DNA from: Ruminococcus sp.
GTDB taxonomy: Bacteria > Bacillota > Clostridia > Oscillospirales > Acutalibacteraceae
Direction: 5' to 3'
Length of the DNA stretch: 64,000 nt
Assembly: GCA_017457955.1 (NCBI GenBank)
Contig: JAFTGL010000004.1
Coordinates: 157,853-221,852 of the forward strand
Shown here: positions 32,940 through 41,757 of the stretch, one piece after another
Layout: each line of letters begins with the position of its first letter
Numbering within the stretch: position 1 is the first letter of the stretch
Program-made: the position numbers and the translations under genes
Notes under the pieces: model-generated
Seen by the model: the letters and a program-made list of their open reading frames with translations, nothing else
The model's database searches: none
Told to the model about the DNA's origin: nothing

Positions 32940-35570
32940 ATGCAGTATATGGGTTTAAATGAACTCAGAGAAAAATTTCTGTCCTTCATGGAGAGCAAGG
33001 GACATCTTCGTCTGCCGAGCTTTCCGCTGATCCCGAAGGACGACAACTCCCTGCTTCTGATCAACTCGGGCATGGCGCCGATGAAGAAGTATTTCACCGG
33101 TGAGGTCACCCCGCCGCGCAACCGCGTGACGACCTGTCAGAAGTGTATCCGCACGCCCGATATCGAGCGCGTCGGTATCACCGCGCGTCACGGCACCTAC
33201 TTCGAGATGCTGGGCAACTTCTCGTTTGGCGATTACTTCAAGAGCGAGGCGACCGCGTGGGCGTGGGAATTTTTCACGAAGGTTCTGGAAATGCCCGAGG
33301 AGCTGTTATACTGCTCCGTCTATGAAGAGGACGATGAGGCTGTTGAGATCTGGACAAAAGAGGTCGGCGTCGATCCGTCCCATATCGTCCGTTTAGGCAA
33401 GGAAGATAACTTCTGGGAGCACGGCTCAGGTCCCTGCGGTCCTTGCTCCGAGATCTATTTTGACCGCGGCCCCGAGAAGGGCTGCGGCAACCCCGACTGC
33501 CATGTCGGCTGTGACTGTGACCGCTTTGTCGAGGTCTGGAACCTCGTGTTCTCACAGTTTGAGTCCGACGGCAAGGGCAATTACACCGAGCTTGCAAAGA
33601 AAAACATCGATACGGGTATGGGTCTCGAGCGTCTCGCGTGCGTCATGCAGGGCGTGGACAACCTCTTCCTGGTCGACACCGTTCAGAATATCATGAAGCA
33701 TATTTCTCAGATCGTCGGCGTGAATTACGGCGAGAATGAGAAGAATGATATCTCTCTGCGCGTCATTACCGACCATATCCGCTCCACCACCTTCATGATC
33801 GCCGACGGCGTAATGCCTTCTAACGAAGGCAGGGGCTACGTGCTCCGCCGACTGCTCCGCAGAGCGGCGCGTCACGGCAGACTGCTCGGCAGAACAGAGC
33901 CGTTCCTGTATCAGGTATGCGATACCGTGATCAAGGAGAACGCCTCCGCTTATCCCGAGCTGGTCGAGAAGAAGGATTATATCATCAAGCTGATCAAGGT
34001 CGAGGAAGAGAATTTCGCCAAAACCATTGACGCGGGTATGAACCTGCTTGAGAGCATTATTGAGAATGACGATATCAGCGTCCTCAGCGGCGAAGACGCC
34101 TTCAAGCTCAACGACACCTTCGGCTTCCCGATCGACCTGACCCGTGAGATCCTCGCGGAACGCGGCATTGAGGTCGACGTCGAGCGTTTCCATGAGCTGA
34201 TGCTCCTGCAGAAGCAGCGTTCCCGCAAGGCGCGCGTGAATGCCGGCGCGGACGCGTGGGTCAGCGACGCTGTCGATTTCTCCGACCTTTGTGCAAGCGA
34301 GTTCATCGGCTATACCGACTATGAGAGCGAGAGCAAGGTTGTCGCGATCGTCAAGGACGGAGACCGCGTCGACCGTGCTCAGGAGGGCGAAAGCGTTGTG
34401 ATCGTCCTCGACCGTACACCGTTCTATGCCGAGAGCGGCGGTCAGGTCGCCGATACGGGCGAGCTGAGTGCGGGCGACTGTCAGATCGACGTCGATGATG
34501 TGAAGAAAGATCCCTCAGGCGTTTTCATGCACATGTGCGAGGTTTCCACAGGCACGATCGCTGTCGGCGATACCGTTGCCGCAAAGATCGATATTGAGCG
34601 CAGACAGGATATCATGCGCAACCATACCGCGGCGCATCTGCTGCAGGCGGCTCTGAGAGAGGTTCTCGGCACCCATGTACAGCAGGCGGGTCAGCTGGTC
34701 AACGAAGATACCGTTCGTTTCGATTTCACACACTTCTCCGCGATGACCGCTGAGGAGCTTCTCAAGGTCGAAAAGATCGTCAATGACAAAATCCTCGAGG
34801 GTATTCCTGTCACCTGCACCGAAATGAGTATCGACGAAGCGAAGAAGAAGGGCGCTATGGCGCTGTTCGGCGAGAAATACGGCGAAATCGTCCGCGTCGT
34901 AGAGGCGGGTGCGTTCTCCAAGGAATTCTGCGGCGGTACTCATGTCGACAACACCGCCAAGGTCGGTATGTTTAAGATCAAGCAGGAGGGTTCTGTCGCG
35001 GCAGGTGTTCGCCGTATCGAAGCAGTGACCGGTCACAACTTCCTCATGTATCTGAATGACGCGATCATGATGATCGGACAGGCGGCGCATATGCTGCATA
35101 TCAATAATCCTCTCGAGCTGGTCGAGGGCGCGCAGCGTCTGATGGAAAAATATAAAGAGAATGAGAAAGAGCTCGAGAGACTGCGCGACGAGATGGCGAA
35201 GGATCAGACAGGCTCGATCCTTGAGAACTCCGAGCGTGTCGGAGATACGAAGATCGTTACCGCGATGTACAACGGTGCTGACACCGACGCTCTGCGCAAG
35301 ATGTGCGAGTATATCTATGAGACCGTTGACGATGCTGTCGTAATACTCGCGTCCACTAAGGGCGGTAAGCTGGTCTTTTCGTGCGTCTGTACCAAGAAGG
35401 CAATCGAAAAAGGTCTCAAAGCCGGCAATATCGTCCGTGAGGTCGCGAAGATCGCGGGCGGCAACGGCGGCGGCAAGCCCAACATCGCCATGGCAGGCGG
35501 TAAGGATCTGACCAAGGCTGACGAAGCGCTCTATGCTCTCAAAGGTATTGTCGAGTCGATGTTAGGCTGA
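32940..35570 (+). CDS. alaS: Alanyl-tRNA synthetase
   Basis: A protein of 876 residues, full-length AlaRS. The catalytic domain has FLSFMESKGH, INSGMAPMKKYF and NRVTTCQKCIRTPDIE; the editing domain has HTAAHLLQAALRE near residue 561 and the zinc motif CGGTHVDNT near 664; the C-terminal end has GGNGGGKPNIAMAGGKD. It charges tRNA-Ala and clears mischarged Ser/Gly. It sits next to mltG and the U32 gene, an order common in Firmicutes, although a 39-base gap separates it from the U32 gene. A terminator follows. No T-box leader is seen in the short upstream gap. Confidence 0.97.
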   Translation: MQYMGLNELREKFLSFMESKGHLRLPSFPLIPKDDNSLLLINSGMAPMKKYFTGEVTPPRNRVTTCQKCIRTPDIERVGITARHGTYFEMLGNFSFGDYFKSEATAWAWEFFTKVLEMPEELLYCSVYEEDDEAVEIWTKEVGVDPSHIVRLGKEDNFWEHGSGPCGPCSEIYFDRGPEKGCGNPDCHVGCDCDRFVEVWNLVFSQFESDGKGNYTELAKKNIDTGMGLERLACVMQGVDNLFLVDTVQNIMKHISQIVGVNYGENEKNDISLRVITDHIRSTTFMIADGVMPSNEGRGYVLRRLLRRAARHGRLLGRTEPFLYQVCDTVIKENASAYPELVEKKDYIIKLIKVEEENFAKTIDAGMNLLESIIENDDISVLSGEDAFKLNDTFGFPIDLTREILAERGIEVDVERFHELMLLQKQRSRKARVNAGADAWVSDAVDFSDLCASEFIGYTDYESESKVVAIVKDGDRVDRAQEGESVVIVLDRTPFYAESGGQVADTGELSAGDCQIDVDDVKKDPSGVFMHMCEVSTGTIAVGDTVAAKIDIERRQDIMRNHTAAHLLQAALREVLGTHVQQAGQLVNEDTVRFDFTHFSAMTAEELLKVEKIVNDKILEGIPVTCTEMSIDEAKKKGAMALFGEKYGEIVRVVEAGAFSKEFCGGTHVDNTAKVGMFKIKQEGSVAAGVRRIEAVTGHNFLMYLNDAIMMIGQAAHMLHINNPLELVEGAQRLMEKYKENEKELERLRDEMAKDQTGSILENSERVGDTKIVTAMYNGADTDALRKMCEYIYETVDDAVVILASTKGGKLVFSCVCTKKAIEKGLKAGNIVREVAKIAGGNGGGKPNIAMAGGKDLTKADEALYALKGIVESMLG

Positions 35571-35587
35571 TCGTCAATTCAATAAAC

Positions 35588-35622
35588 AAAGCCGCGGGTC
35601 AAGCGCCTGCGGCTTTATTGAT
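35588..35622 (+). terminator. Terminator after alaS
   Basis: Stem AAAGCCGC / GCGGCTTT with an inner GGG..GCC extension and a T-containing tail. Confidence 0.8.
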
Positions 35623-35652
35623 TATGCACAAATACGGTACGGATTTTTTGGA

Positions 35653-35681
35653 TTGCGCTTTTTGTCGGAGTATGTTATAGT
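35653..35681 (+). promoter_or_regulatory. Probable SigA-type promoter for the secreted protein at 35746
   Basis: TTGCGC (35653-35658) and TATAGT (35676-35681), spacer 17 bases. The -35 box is weak. Confidence 0.45.
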
Positions 35682-35745
35682 GATTTTGATAAATATTTAT
35701 TTTTAGCGGAACACTTTTGGATTTACTGCGTCAGGAGGCTTTTTT

Positions 35746-36672
35746 ATGAAAAAAGTATTCATCCCTCTCATCCTTATCCTGTTGATCCTTTCTCTCAGTA
35801 TCAGCGCGGCGGCAACCTCAGCGCCGACTACTCCTTACCTCAGCGGCGGTATCGCCTCATGGGGCGGGAGCGCCGACGCGGTCTATTACATTGTTGAGCT
35901 GTATAAAGACGGCGGTTTTGTGACTTCTGTTACAACGTCATCCACCGCCTATGATTTCAACTCGACGATCCAGAGCAGTGGTGACGGCAGCTATTACTTT
36001 GAGGTGTGCGCCGCGGCGGACAGCTCGGCGGGAGGAAATTCCGAGTACGTCCAGTCAAATACCGATTTTTATGGTTCCGTTACGTGCAGTCACTCGCTGT
36101 ATTACTATAGTTTCAGCTACCCGACCTGCACCGAAAAGGGCGATAAGGGTCATTACGAATGTGAGAAATGCGGTAAGTGGTTTTGGGATAACGCCGCGAC
36201 AGCGGAGATCATCGACCACGACGACGCGTTTTCCGACGCGATCGGTCACGACTGGGGCGAGTGGAAGATCATCAAGCAGCCCACCACCGACGCCGAGGGC
36301 GAAGCACAGCGCGTTTGCGCGAACGACTCGAGCCACGTTGAGACGACCTCGATCCCGAAGCTGAAATCCTCTGACGATAAGCCTGTGATCCCGACGGATG
36401 ATTCTGATGAAACTACGTCCGAGACCATTGCCGAAAAGCCGACAAAATCGAAAGAAACCACGGCTAAAACAACGCCTACGACCGCGCCTACAGAGTATCA
36501 GCCTATCACGATCGCCACCAGAGGCGGCAGTTTCTTCGGTAATCTTCTGGCGTCCTTAGGCGGCAGCCTGCTTCTGTGGATCATCATTTTCGCAGTCGTA
36601 CTGTTCCTTGTGATTCCCGGCGTTATCATCCTGATCGTCGTTTTGGTCAAGAAGAGCAAGAATAAGAAATAG
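35746..36672 (+). CDS. Secreted, C-terminally membrane-anchored protein of unknown function
   Basis: A protein of 308 residues: signal peptide (1-22), an Fn3-like beta region (TTPYLSGGIASWGGSADAVYYIVEL in pieces GIASWGGSADA and YYFEVCAAADSS), then two short Cys-containing modules (CTEKGDKGHYECEKCGKWF and HDWGEWKIIKQPTT) of the kind seen repeated in Clostridia surface proteins. A Thr/Pro/Glu-rich linker (about 205-255) leads to one membrane helix (275-300) and a basic end KKSKNKK. It would be displayed outside and held in the membrane. The function is unknown. The ATG follows a CAGGAGGC site. Confidence 0.65.
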   Translation: MKKVFIPLILILLILSLSISAAATSAPTTPYLSGGIASWGGSADAVYYIVELYKDGGFVTSVTTSSTAYDFNSTIQSSGDGSYYFEVCAAADSSAGGNSEYVQSNTDFYGSVTCSHSLYYYSFSYPTCTEKGDKGHYECEKCGKWFWDNAATAEIIDHDDAFSDAIGHDWGEWKIIKQPTTDAEGEAQRVCANDSSHVETTSIPKLKSSDDKPVIPTDDSDETTSETIAEKPTKSKETTAKTTPTTAPTEYQPITIATRGGSFFGNLLASLGGSLLLWIIIFAVVLFLVIPGVIILIVVLVKKSKNKK

Positions 36673-36695
36673 TATTCATACACAATTAAACTGCA

Positions 36696-36730
36696 AAAGA
36701 ACCGCGGGTTTTCCTGCGGTTCTTTGTGAT
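36696..36730 (+). terminator. Terminator after the anchored secreted protein
   Basis: Perfect stem AAAGAACCGC / GCGGTTCTTT around a GGGTTTTCCT loop. Confidence 0.8.
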
Positions 36731-36800
36731 TCCTGCGGATTGATTCACAATATGATTTATGCTAAAATTCAATTGTAATGTTTTCATGGAAGTGATGTTT

Positions 36801-38324
36801 ATGCGAAAAGCTGTTTTCTGTATTATATTAGCATTGGTGATGATCTTCACCGCCCTTCCGCTGACGGCTCATGCCGCTGAGGCAGATCTGACAGTATCCG
36901 GAAAATGGGAGAGAGCCGGACATAAGGACGGCGGTACCATCGAGAGCGCTAATCTGAAATGGTCGTATGACGTGGACGATACCTTATACGGCATCGTCAG
37001 CTTTGAACCGATCGACCCGTCAAAGCCCGCCGTGATCCCCGACTATGGCATTGATGAATATGAGCTCAGCACCGCTCCGTGGATGGAGCGTGGTGCGGTC
37101 TCGGGCGTTTATCGCTTTACGATCGGGGAGGGTATCACCAAAATCGGTAAGAACGCCTTTCGCACAGCGTACCCTTTCGATATCAATTATGAAAAGAGTT
37201 ATGATATTGAGCTGGAGCTTCCCGACAGCCTGACCGAGATCGATGACTATGCCTTTTATGATATACTGATCGGAAATGTCAGCTGGGGCGCGAATCTGAA
37301 GAAGATCGGCGCATACGCGTTTTATTATACCGCGATCCGCAAGGTCGATCTGCCCGCTGTGGAAGAGCTCGGTGAACATGCGTTCTTCCGCACGATCCAA
37401 ACAACCTCTGTCACGATCGGCACCAATTTGAAAACGATCGGAGACGGGGCGCTTGCGTTCGATTTTGAAGATAACGCCGTTGTTTATTTCAAGGGTACGC
37501 CGGAGCAGTTCAACGCGATCGACTTCGGTACAGGGAATGATAAATTCCTGAGCTTGAACGTACATGTTCCGATCAGCGGTGCGGTGACGACTACTGTCAC
37601 TGAGGGCGTAGCAGTAGGCAAAAAGCTGACCTGTACGCGTATGGGTCCCGCGGGAAAGCTGAACGCCGTGAACTACCGTTGGGAACGCAGCACCGATAAG
37701 CAGAATTGGACGACGATAGGCAAGAGCAATTTTTATACGATACAAAAAGAGGACTCGGAGCAGTATCTCCGCGTCTGTATCTATAACGGCACGATGACTC
37801 TCGACGGCAGGACGTTCTATGTGGACGGAACGCTTTACAGTACCGCGATCAAAATGCCGGAGTTTCCGATCTGTGAAATTAGGGCCGTGCTGAATATCTC
37901 TAAGGATGTAGACGTCAAGATTTGGCGGCGGATCTATATCAACGGTGAGCAGCAGCACCGGTATGACGGTACCATAGCCGATGGAGCTGACAAAAAATAT
38001 ACATGGATTCCCGGTTTGTATAAGGGGAACTATACGCTGGAACTGGCACCTGCCTCGACCTATGTTCCTCGAACCTATGAGATCGAGGTCAAGGGCGAAG
38101 AATGGCTGGATGTTGAGCTGTATATGTACGGCGACGTCAATCAGAACGGCAAGGTGCAATCCAACGACGCCATGCTGGCGTACAAGCACGCACAGGGTGA
38201 GGCACAGGATCAGCTGACGGGCTACGCGCTGCAATGCGCTGACGCCAACGGAAACGGTAAAGTGCAGTCCAACGATGCGATGCTGATATACAAGCAGGCA
38301 CAGGGTGAGCATACTTTGTTCTGA
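36801..38324 (+). CDS. Secreted BspA-like LRR protein with C-terminal dockerin
   Basis: A protein of 507 residues: signal peptide (1-26), a region with LRR_5-type repeats (about 110-240, for example ITKIGKNAF and LKKIGAYAFYYTAIRKVDLP), an Ig-like segment (about 255-350, with NYRWERSTDKQNWTTIG), a carboxypeptidase-regulatory-like beta domain, and a dockerin at about 442-505. The two dockerin repeats are GDVNQNGKVQSNDAMLAYK and ADANGNGKVQSNDAMLIYK, with Ser-Asn at positions 10-11 in both, unlike the Ile-type dyads of the other dockerins in the window. ATG at 36801 follows GGAAGTG; a longer frame to 36759 would place residues before the signal peptide. The domain mix suggests a binding rather than a catalytic role. 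Confidence 0.8.
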   Translation: MRKAVFCIILALVMIFTALPLTAHAAEADLTVSGKWERAGHKDGGTIESANLKWSYDVDDTLYGIVSFEPIDPSKPAVIPDYGIDEYELSTAPWMERGAVSGVYRFTIGEGITKIGKNAFRTAYPFDINYEKSYDIELELPDSLTEIDDYAFYDILIGNVSWGANLKKIGAYAFYYTAIRKVDLPAVEELGEHAFFRTIQTTSVTIGTNLKTIGDGALAFDFEDNAVVYFKGTPEQFNAIDFGTGNDKFLSLNVHVPISGAVTTTVTEGVAVGKKLTCTRMGPAGKLNAVNYRWERSTDKQNWTTIGKSNFYTIQKEDSEQYLRVCIYNGTMTLDGRTFYVDGTLYSTAIKMPEFPICEIRAVLNISKDVDVKIWRRIYINGEQQHRYDGTIADGADKKYTWIPGLYKGNYTLELAPASTYVPRTYEIEVKGEEWLDVELYMYGDVNQNGKVQSNDAMLAYKHAQGEAQDQLTGYALQCADANGNGKVQSNDAMLIYKQAQGEHTLF

Positions 38325-38478
38325 TATGAATGATACTTGATATACAAGGGCGGCACAGAAATGTGCCGCCCATACGTTTAGAAAATATGATTCAACCCGA
38401 AGTGCAATAGGGGAAGAGTATGCTGCTTTGAACAGCTAAGGATGCTTCTGCTGCGCTATGCGCCGAAAAAAACAATAA
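38325..38478. other. Intergenic stretch with a GC-rich hairpin, no gene
   Basis: A perfect hairpin GGGCGGCACA / TGTGCCGCCC lies near 38348-38371, but its T tract is poor (catacgttta). It probably terminates the dockerin gene transcript. The next 100 bases contain no gene or motif I recognise. Confidence 0.45.
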
Positions 38479-38500
38479 ACCCCCGAGTTACCTCGGGGGT
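38479..38500 (-). terminator. Terminator of rpmB (works on the minus strand)
   Basis: Perfect stem ACCCCCGAG / CTCGGGGGT with a 4-base loop. On the minus strand it is followed by TTATTGTTTTTTT, a strong tail. Confidence 0.85.
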
Positions 38501-38514
38501 CAGTTGTTTGTTGA

Positions 38515-38703
38515 TTAAACCGCTCTTGTTACCTTACCTGAACGTAAGCAACGGGTGCAAGCGTGTACTCTTTTAGGAGTGCCGTCAACAATAGCCTTTA
38601 CTCTCTGAACGTTAGGCTTGAAGGTTCTGTTGGAACGTCTGTGTGAGTGAGAGACCTTGATGCCGAATTTAACATCCTTGCCGCAAAAATCACATTTTGC
38701 CAT
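38515..38703 (-). CDS. rpmB: 50S ribosomal protein L28
   Basis: A protein of 62 residues with the L28 signature: MAKCDFCGKDVKFG at the start, SHSHRRSNRTFKPNVQ and ACTRCLRSGKV. Two Cys pairs (CDFC and CTRC) mark the zinc-binding form. A very strong AAAGGAGGTG ribosome site precedes the ATG. It is monocistronic, with its own promoter and terminator, and convergent with the dockerin gene. Confidence 0.96.
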   Translation of the reverse strand: MAKCDFCGKDVKFGIKVSHSHRRSNRTFKPNVQRVKAIVDGTPKRVHACTRCLRSGKVTRAV

Positions 38704-38760
38704 GCTTGTACACCTCCTTTAAGATTAATAATAGAAATGTATACATACGTTAACTCGTTT

Positions 38761-38789
38761 ATAATAGCAGAAAATTCTGTAAAATGCAA
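38761..38789 (-). promoter_or_regulatory. SigA-type promoter for rpmB
   Basis: Reading the minus strand: TTGCAT (38789-38784) and TATTAT (38766-38761), spacer 17 bases. Confidence 0.65.
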
Positions 38790-38920
38790 TAGTTTTCTGA
38801 AAATTTATTTCAACTTTTTCAACTTGCTATTTCCGTCGATTTATAGTATACTATATTCTGTATTTATATGTCAATCTGAAAAGTGTATGTTTTTCTGATA
38901 TTTTGAACTATGGTGATATT

Positions 38921-39604
38921 ATGTTATTGAGTTTATTATCCGGTCAGCTGGACTTTTACTCCGCTGTCTCTCAAATACTTGCGATCCTGCTGATCATCTT
39001 TCTGGTACTGCCGTTTCACGAGTGGGCGCACGCCTTCACCGCGGCGAAGCTCGGCGATACCTCCATCAAGTACCGCGGCAGACTGACGCTGAATCCTTTA
39101 GCGCATATCGACCCCTTCGGCGCTTTGGCGCTTTTGCTGTTCGGCTTCGGCTGGGCAAAGCCCGTTCCCGTTGACGCGCGCAATTTCAAAAAGCCCAAGC
39201 TCGGCATGGCGATCGTCGCGCTGATGGGACCTGTCGCGAATATCGTCGCGGCTATCGTTGGCGGTCTTGTATTTCAGGGTATCGTGAAATTCGCGCCTGA
39301 CTTTTTTGTGTCAAACAATATCGGACAGTATGTGTATATGTTCCTGTCCTTCTATATACTGATCAATATTCGTCTCGCGGTATTCAATCTTCTTCCGATC
39401 CCGCCCCTTGACGGTTCGAAGATATTGTTTGTATTTTTGCCCGACAAGTGGGTGATGTGGTTCTACCGTTATCAGCAGATCATTTCGATCGTACTGATCG
39501 CGCTGCTGTGGGCGGGCGTTCTGTCGATCCCGCTCAACTTCCTGAGCAATTACGTGCTTATGTTTATTAACTGGATCACCGCCTTACCGTTCTCGCTCTT
39601 TTAA
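38921..39604 (+). CDS. Site-2 protease family (M50) zinc metallopeptidase
   Basis: A protein of 227 residues with five or six membrane helices. The zinc site is HEWAH near residue 34, and the distal Asp lies in FNLLPIPPLDGSKI. This is the short, PDZ-less group of S2P-like proteins (YwhC-type), which cut within the membrane; substrates are unknown. ATG at 38921 follows GGTGATATT; a TTG at 38903 would extend the N-terminus without support. It starts the block M50-scpA-scpB, an order seen in many Firmicutes. scpA begins 30 bases later. Confidence 0.88.
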   Translation: MLLSLLSGQLDFYSAVSQILAILLIIFLVLPFHEWAHAFTAAKLGDTSIKYRGRLTLNPLAHIDPFGALALLLFGFGWAKPVPVDARNFKKPKLGMAIVALMGPVANIVAAIVGGLVFQGIVKFAPDFFVSNNIGQYVYMFLSFYILINIRLAVFNLLPIPPLDGSKILFVFLPDKWVMWFYRYQQIISIVLIALLWAGVLSIPLNFLSNYVLMFINWITALPFSLF

Positions 39605-39634
39605 AAGAACGTCAATCTGACCGAAAGGAGGGTC

Positions 39635-40408
39635 ATGATGTCTGAAAAAGTGAATGACCAAATCACCATCCTGCCCTCCGATGTGAAAACGATGGAGGTA
39701 GGCGAACAGAAGCTGACCTATCACTTTGAGGTCTATGACGGACCTCTTGACCTGCTGTTGACGCTGGTCATCAAGAATAAGATCGACATTTATGATATCA
39801 AGATCGCCGATCTGCTCGATCAGTACATGGAGCAGATCGAATTGATGCGTGAGAATGAGATGGACATTGCCTCGGAGTTCCTCGAGATGGCGTCCAGACT
39901 GGTCTATATCAAGTCCGCCATGCTCCTGCCGAAGTATGAGGATGAAGCGGAGGACCTTAAGAAAGAGCTTACCGGACAGCTGATCGAGTATCAGCAGTGC
40001 CGTGAGATCGCCCGCATGCTCGCGCCGCTTGTGGACTTCGATACCTTCACGAAATCCCCGTCCAAGGTGGAGTTCGATATGACCTATAACCGTATCCATG
40101 ACCCGATGGATATTTCGGCGGCGTATATCAGCGCCGTCGGACGCGGTCAGCGAAAGCTCCCGCCCGACCGTTCGGCGTTCGCGGGTATCGTCAGCAGGAA
40201 GATCGTTTCGGTATCTTCGCGTATCATCCACGTTATGCGCCGTCTGTGGCACGGCAGGACCGTTACGTACAGCGAGCTGTTCACTGCCAGCAACGGCAGA
40301 AGCGAGCTTGTCGCGACGTTTTTGGCGGTATTGGAGCTGGTCAAGGGCAAGCGCGTGCGTATTGACGGCGACGGCGACGAAGCGATCGTAAGCATGATCG
40401 AAAAATAA
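39635..40408 (+). CDS. scpA: Segregation and condensation protein A
   Basis: A protein of 257 residues of the ScpA kleisin family: TYHFEVYDGPLDLLLTLVIKNKIDIYDI at the start (pieces FEVYDGPLDLLL and KIDIYDI), SEFLEMASRLVYIKSAMLLP, and a C-terminal winged-helix part (VTYSELFTASNGRSELVATFLAVLELVKG). ScpA bridges the SMC heads and, with ScpB, forms the condensin complex for chromosome compaction. A strong AAAGGAGGGT site precedes two ATG codons (39635, 39638). scpB starts 12 bases after the stop. Confidence 0.95.
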   Translation: MMSEKVNDQITILPSDVKTMEVGEQKLTYHFEVYDGPLDLLLTLVIKNKIDIYDIKIADLLDQYMEQIELMRENEMDIASEFLEMASRLVYIKSAMLLPKYEDEAEDLKKELTGQLIEYQQCREIARMLAPLVDFDTFTKSPSKVEFDMTYNRIHDPMDISAAYISAVGRGQRKLPPDRSAFAGIVSRKIVSVSSRIIHVMRRLWHGRTVTYSELFTASNGRSELVATFLAVLELVKGKRVRIDGDGDEAIVSMIEK

Positions 40409-40420
40409 GGAGGGATCACC

Positions 40421-41062
40421 ATGACGGAAAAAGAATATCGTTCCTCGATTGAGGCAATACTTTTTGCAGCGGGCGATCCCGTTGAAGTAAAACGCTTGGC
40501 GGAAACGCTCGAACTGACCGAAAGCGCGGTAAAAACGCAGATGGACATTCTCATCGACGAGTATGCCGCGATGGACAGAGGTATCACCATCATCCGATTG
40601 CTCGACAGCTATCAGATGGTATCGGTAAAAAAATATGCGCCACAGGTGCGTAAGGCGATGGATCTGCGCCGCAACATCCCGCTGTCGCAGGCGGCGATGG
40701 AGGTGCTGGCAGTCATCGCGTATAACCAGCCTGTCACCAAGAGCTTTGTCGAGCAGGTGCGCGGCGTCGATTGCTCCGGCGTCATCGGCTCCCTGACGAC
40801 TAAGGGTCTGATCGAGGAGAGAGGTCGATTGGAGCTGCCCGGCAGACCGCTGCTGTACGGCACGACCGATCATTTCCTCAGATGTTTCTCGATCAGCTCG
40901 CTGGACGAGCTGCCGCCGATACCGAAGGACGAGGACAAGGGCGACAGGGGAAAACAGCTGAGTATCTTTGAGAATGAAACGGAAAATACCGAGAATCCCG
41001 ATGACGATACGGTGACCGCTTCGGTGGAAGAGATCGTAGCCGAAGCCGTAGAAGGTAAATGA
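40421..41062 (+). CDS. scpB: Segregation and condensation protein B
   Basis: A protein of 213 residues: two winged-helix domains, with YRSSIEAILFAAGDPVEVKRLAETLEL at the start (piece IEAILFAAGDPV), SQAAMEVLAVIAYNQPVTKSFVEQVRGVD in the centre, and GRPLLYGTTDHFLRCF near the end. An acidic tail (ENETENTENPDDDT) closes the protein. ScpB dimers bind ScpA in condensin. GGAGGGATCACC precedes the ATG. It is followed directly by the DUF2953 gene. Confidence 0.95.
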   Translation: MTEKEYRSSIEAILFAAGDPVEVKRLAETLELTESAVKTQMDILIDEYAAMDRGITIIRLLDSYQMVSVKKYAPQVRKAMDLRRNIPLSQAAMEVLAVIAYNQPVTKSFVEQVRGVDCSGVIGSLTTKGLIEERGRLELPGRPLLYGTTDHFLRCFSISSLDELPPIPKDEDKGDRGKQLSIFENETENTENPDDDTVTASVEEIVAEAVEGK

Positions 41063-41063
41063 T

Positions 41064-41708
41064 TTGATAGCCTTATATATCATCCTCGGCATACTGCTCC
41101 TGCTTTTTCTGATCATGCTGATCAGGGTAGAGGTGCTCATGCAGTATTCAGAGACTGTTACGCTGATTTTAAAAGTGCTTTTCATCAAAATCACGCTCAT
41201 TTCTCCCGAAAAAAAGCCAAAGGAGAAGAAGCCGAAGAAGAAAGAAAAGCCGAAGGAGAAAAAGCCCGAGGAAAAGAAGCCGAAGAAAGAAGAGAAAGAA
41301 AAGAAGAAAAAGCCCTCTTATTTATCCAAGCTGAAAGAGAAGAAGGGACTCAGCGGTCTGATCTCGCTGTTTGTCTCCCTGGCGAAGATCGCCGTCGGCG
41401 CGTTGAAGGGCATATTCTCCCATATCGTGATCAAGAAGCTCGACGTCGGTATCACGCTCTCGGGCGACGACGCGGCGTCGGTAGCGGTCAACTACGGACG
41501 GATCTGCTCCGCGCTGTATCCCGCGGTGAATATCATTACCGCCGCGACGGTCTGCAGGGACTATCATGTTTCCGTAGAACCTGTATTCGACCCCGACAGA
41601 CCGACAGAGTTTTACGCGGACGTCCACGCGTGTCTCAGGATCATCTTTGTCGTATGGGAAGCGATCAAGGCGGCTGTGAAGCTCCTGATCGTCAGGATCA
41701 GATTGTAA
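41064..41708 (+). CDS. DUF2953 domain protein with very lysine-rich linker
   Basis: A protein of 214 residues: one N-terminal membrane helix (3-20), a short beta part, a lysine/glutamate/proline tract of about 45 residues (around 49-92, units such as KKPKEKKPKKKEKPKEKK), and a C-terminal DUF2953 domain (VDVGITLSGDDAASVAVNYGRICSALYP in pieces LSGDDAASVAVNYG and CSALYP). DUF2953 genes sit next to ytfJ in many spore formers; the function is unknown. The start is a TTG at 41064, just after the scpB stop, without a strong ribosome site, so translation is probably coupled. Confidence 0.75.
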   Translation: MIALYIILGILLLLFLIMLIRVEVLMQYSETVTLILKVLFIKITLISPEKKPKEKKPKKKEKPKEKKPEEKKPKKEEKEKKKKPSYLSKLKEKKGLSGLISLFVSLAKIAVGALKGIFSHIVIKKLDVGITLSGDDAASVAVNYGRICSALYPAVNIITAATVCRDYHVSVEPVFDPDRPTEFYADVHACLRIIFVVWEAIKAAVKLLIVRIRL

Positions 41709-41757
41709 ATGTCACCCGAAAGGGTGTAACCAATAGATAGAATAAGGAGATGTAACC

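Noticed and set aside
35571-35745. T-box or other leader for the gene after alaS
   Set aside because: Only the alaS terminator and a weak promoter are seen; there is no T-box core sequence.
37020-38312. A 430-codon minus-strand frame
   Set aside because: Antisense to the LRR-dockerin protein at 36801; no family pattern.
39584-41200. A 538-codon open frame on the minus strand
   Set aside because: It lies wholly opposite scpA and scpB, which have clear family motifs; its composition is that of an antisense frame in GC-balanced coding DNA.
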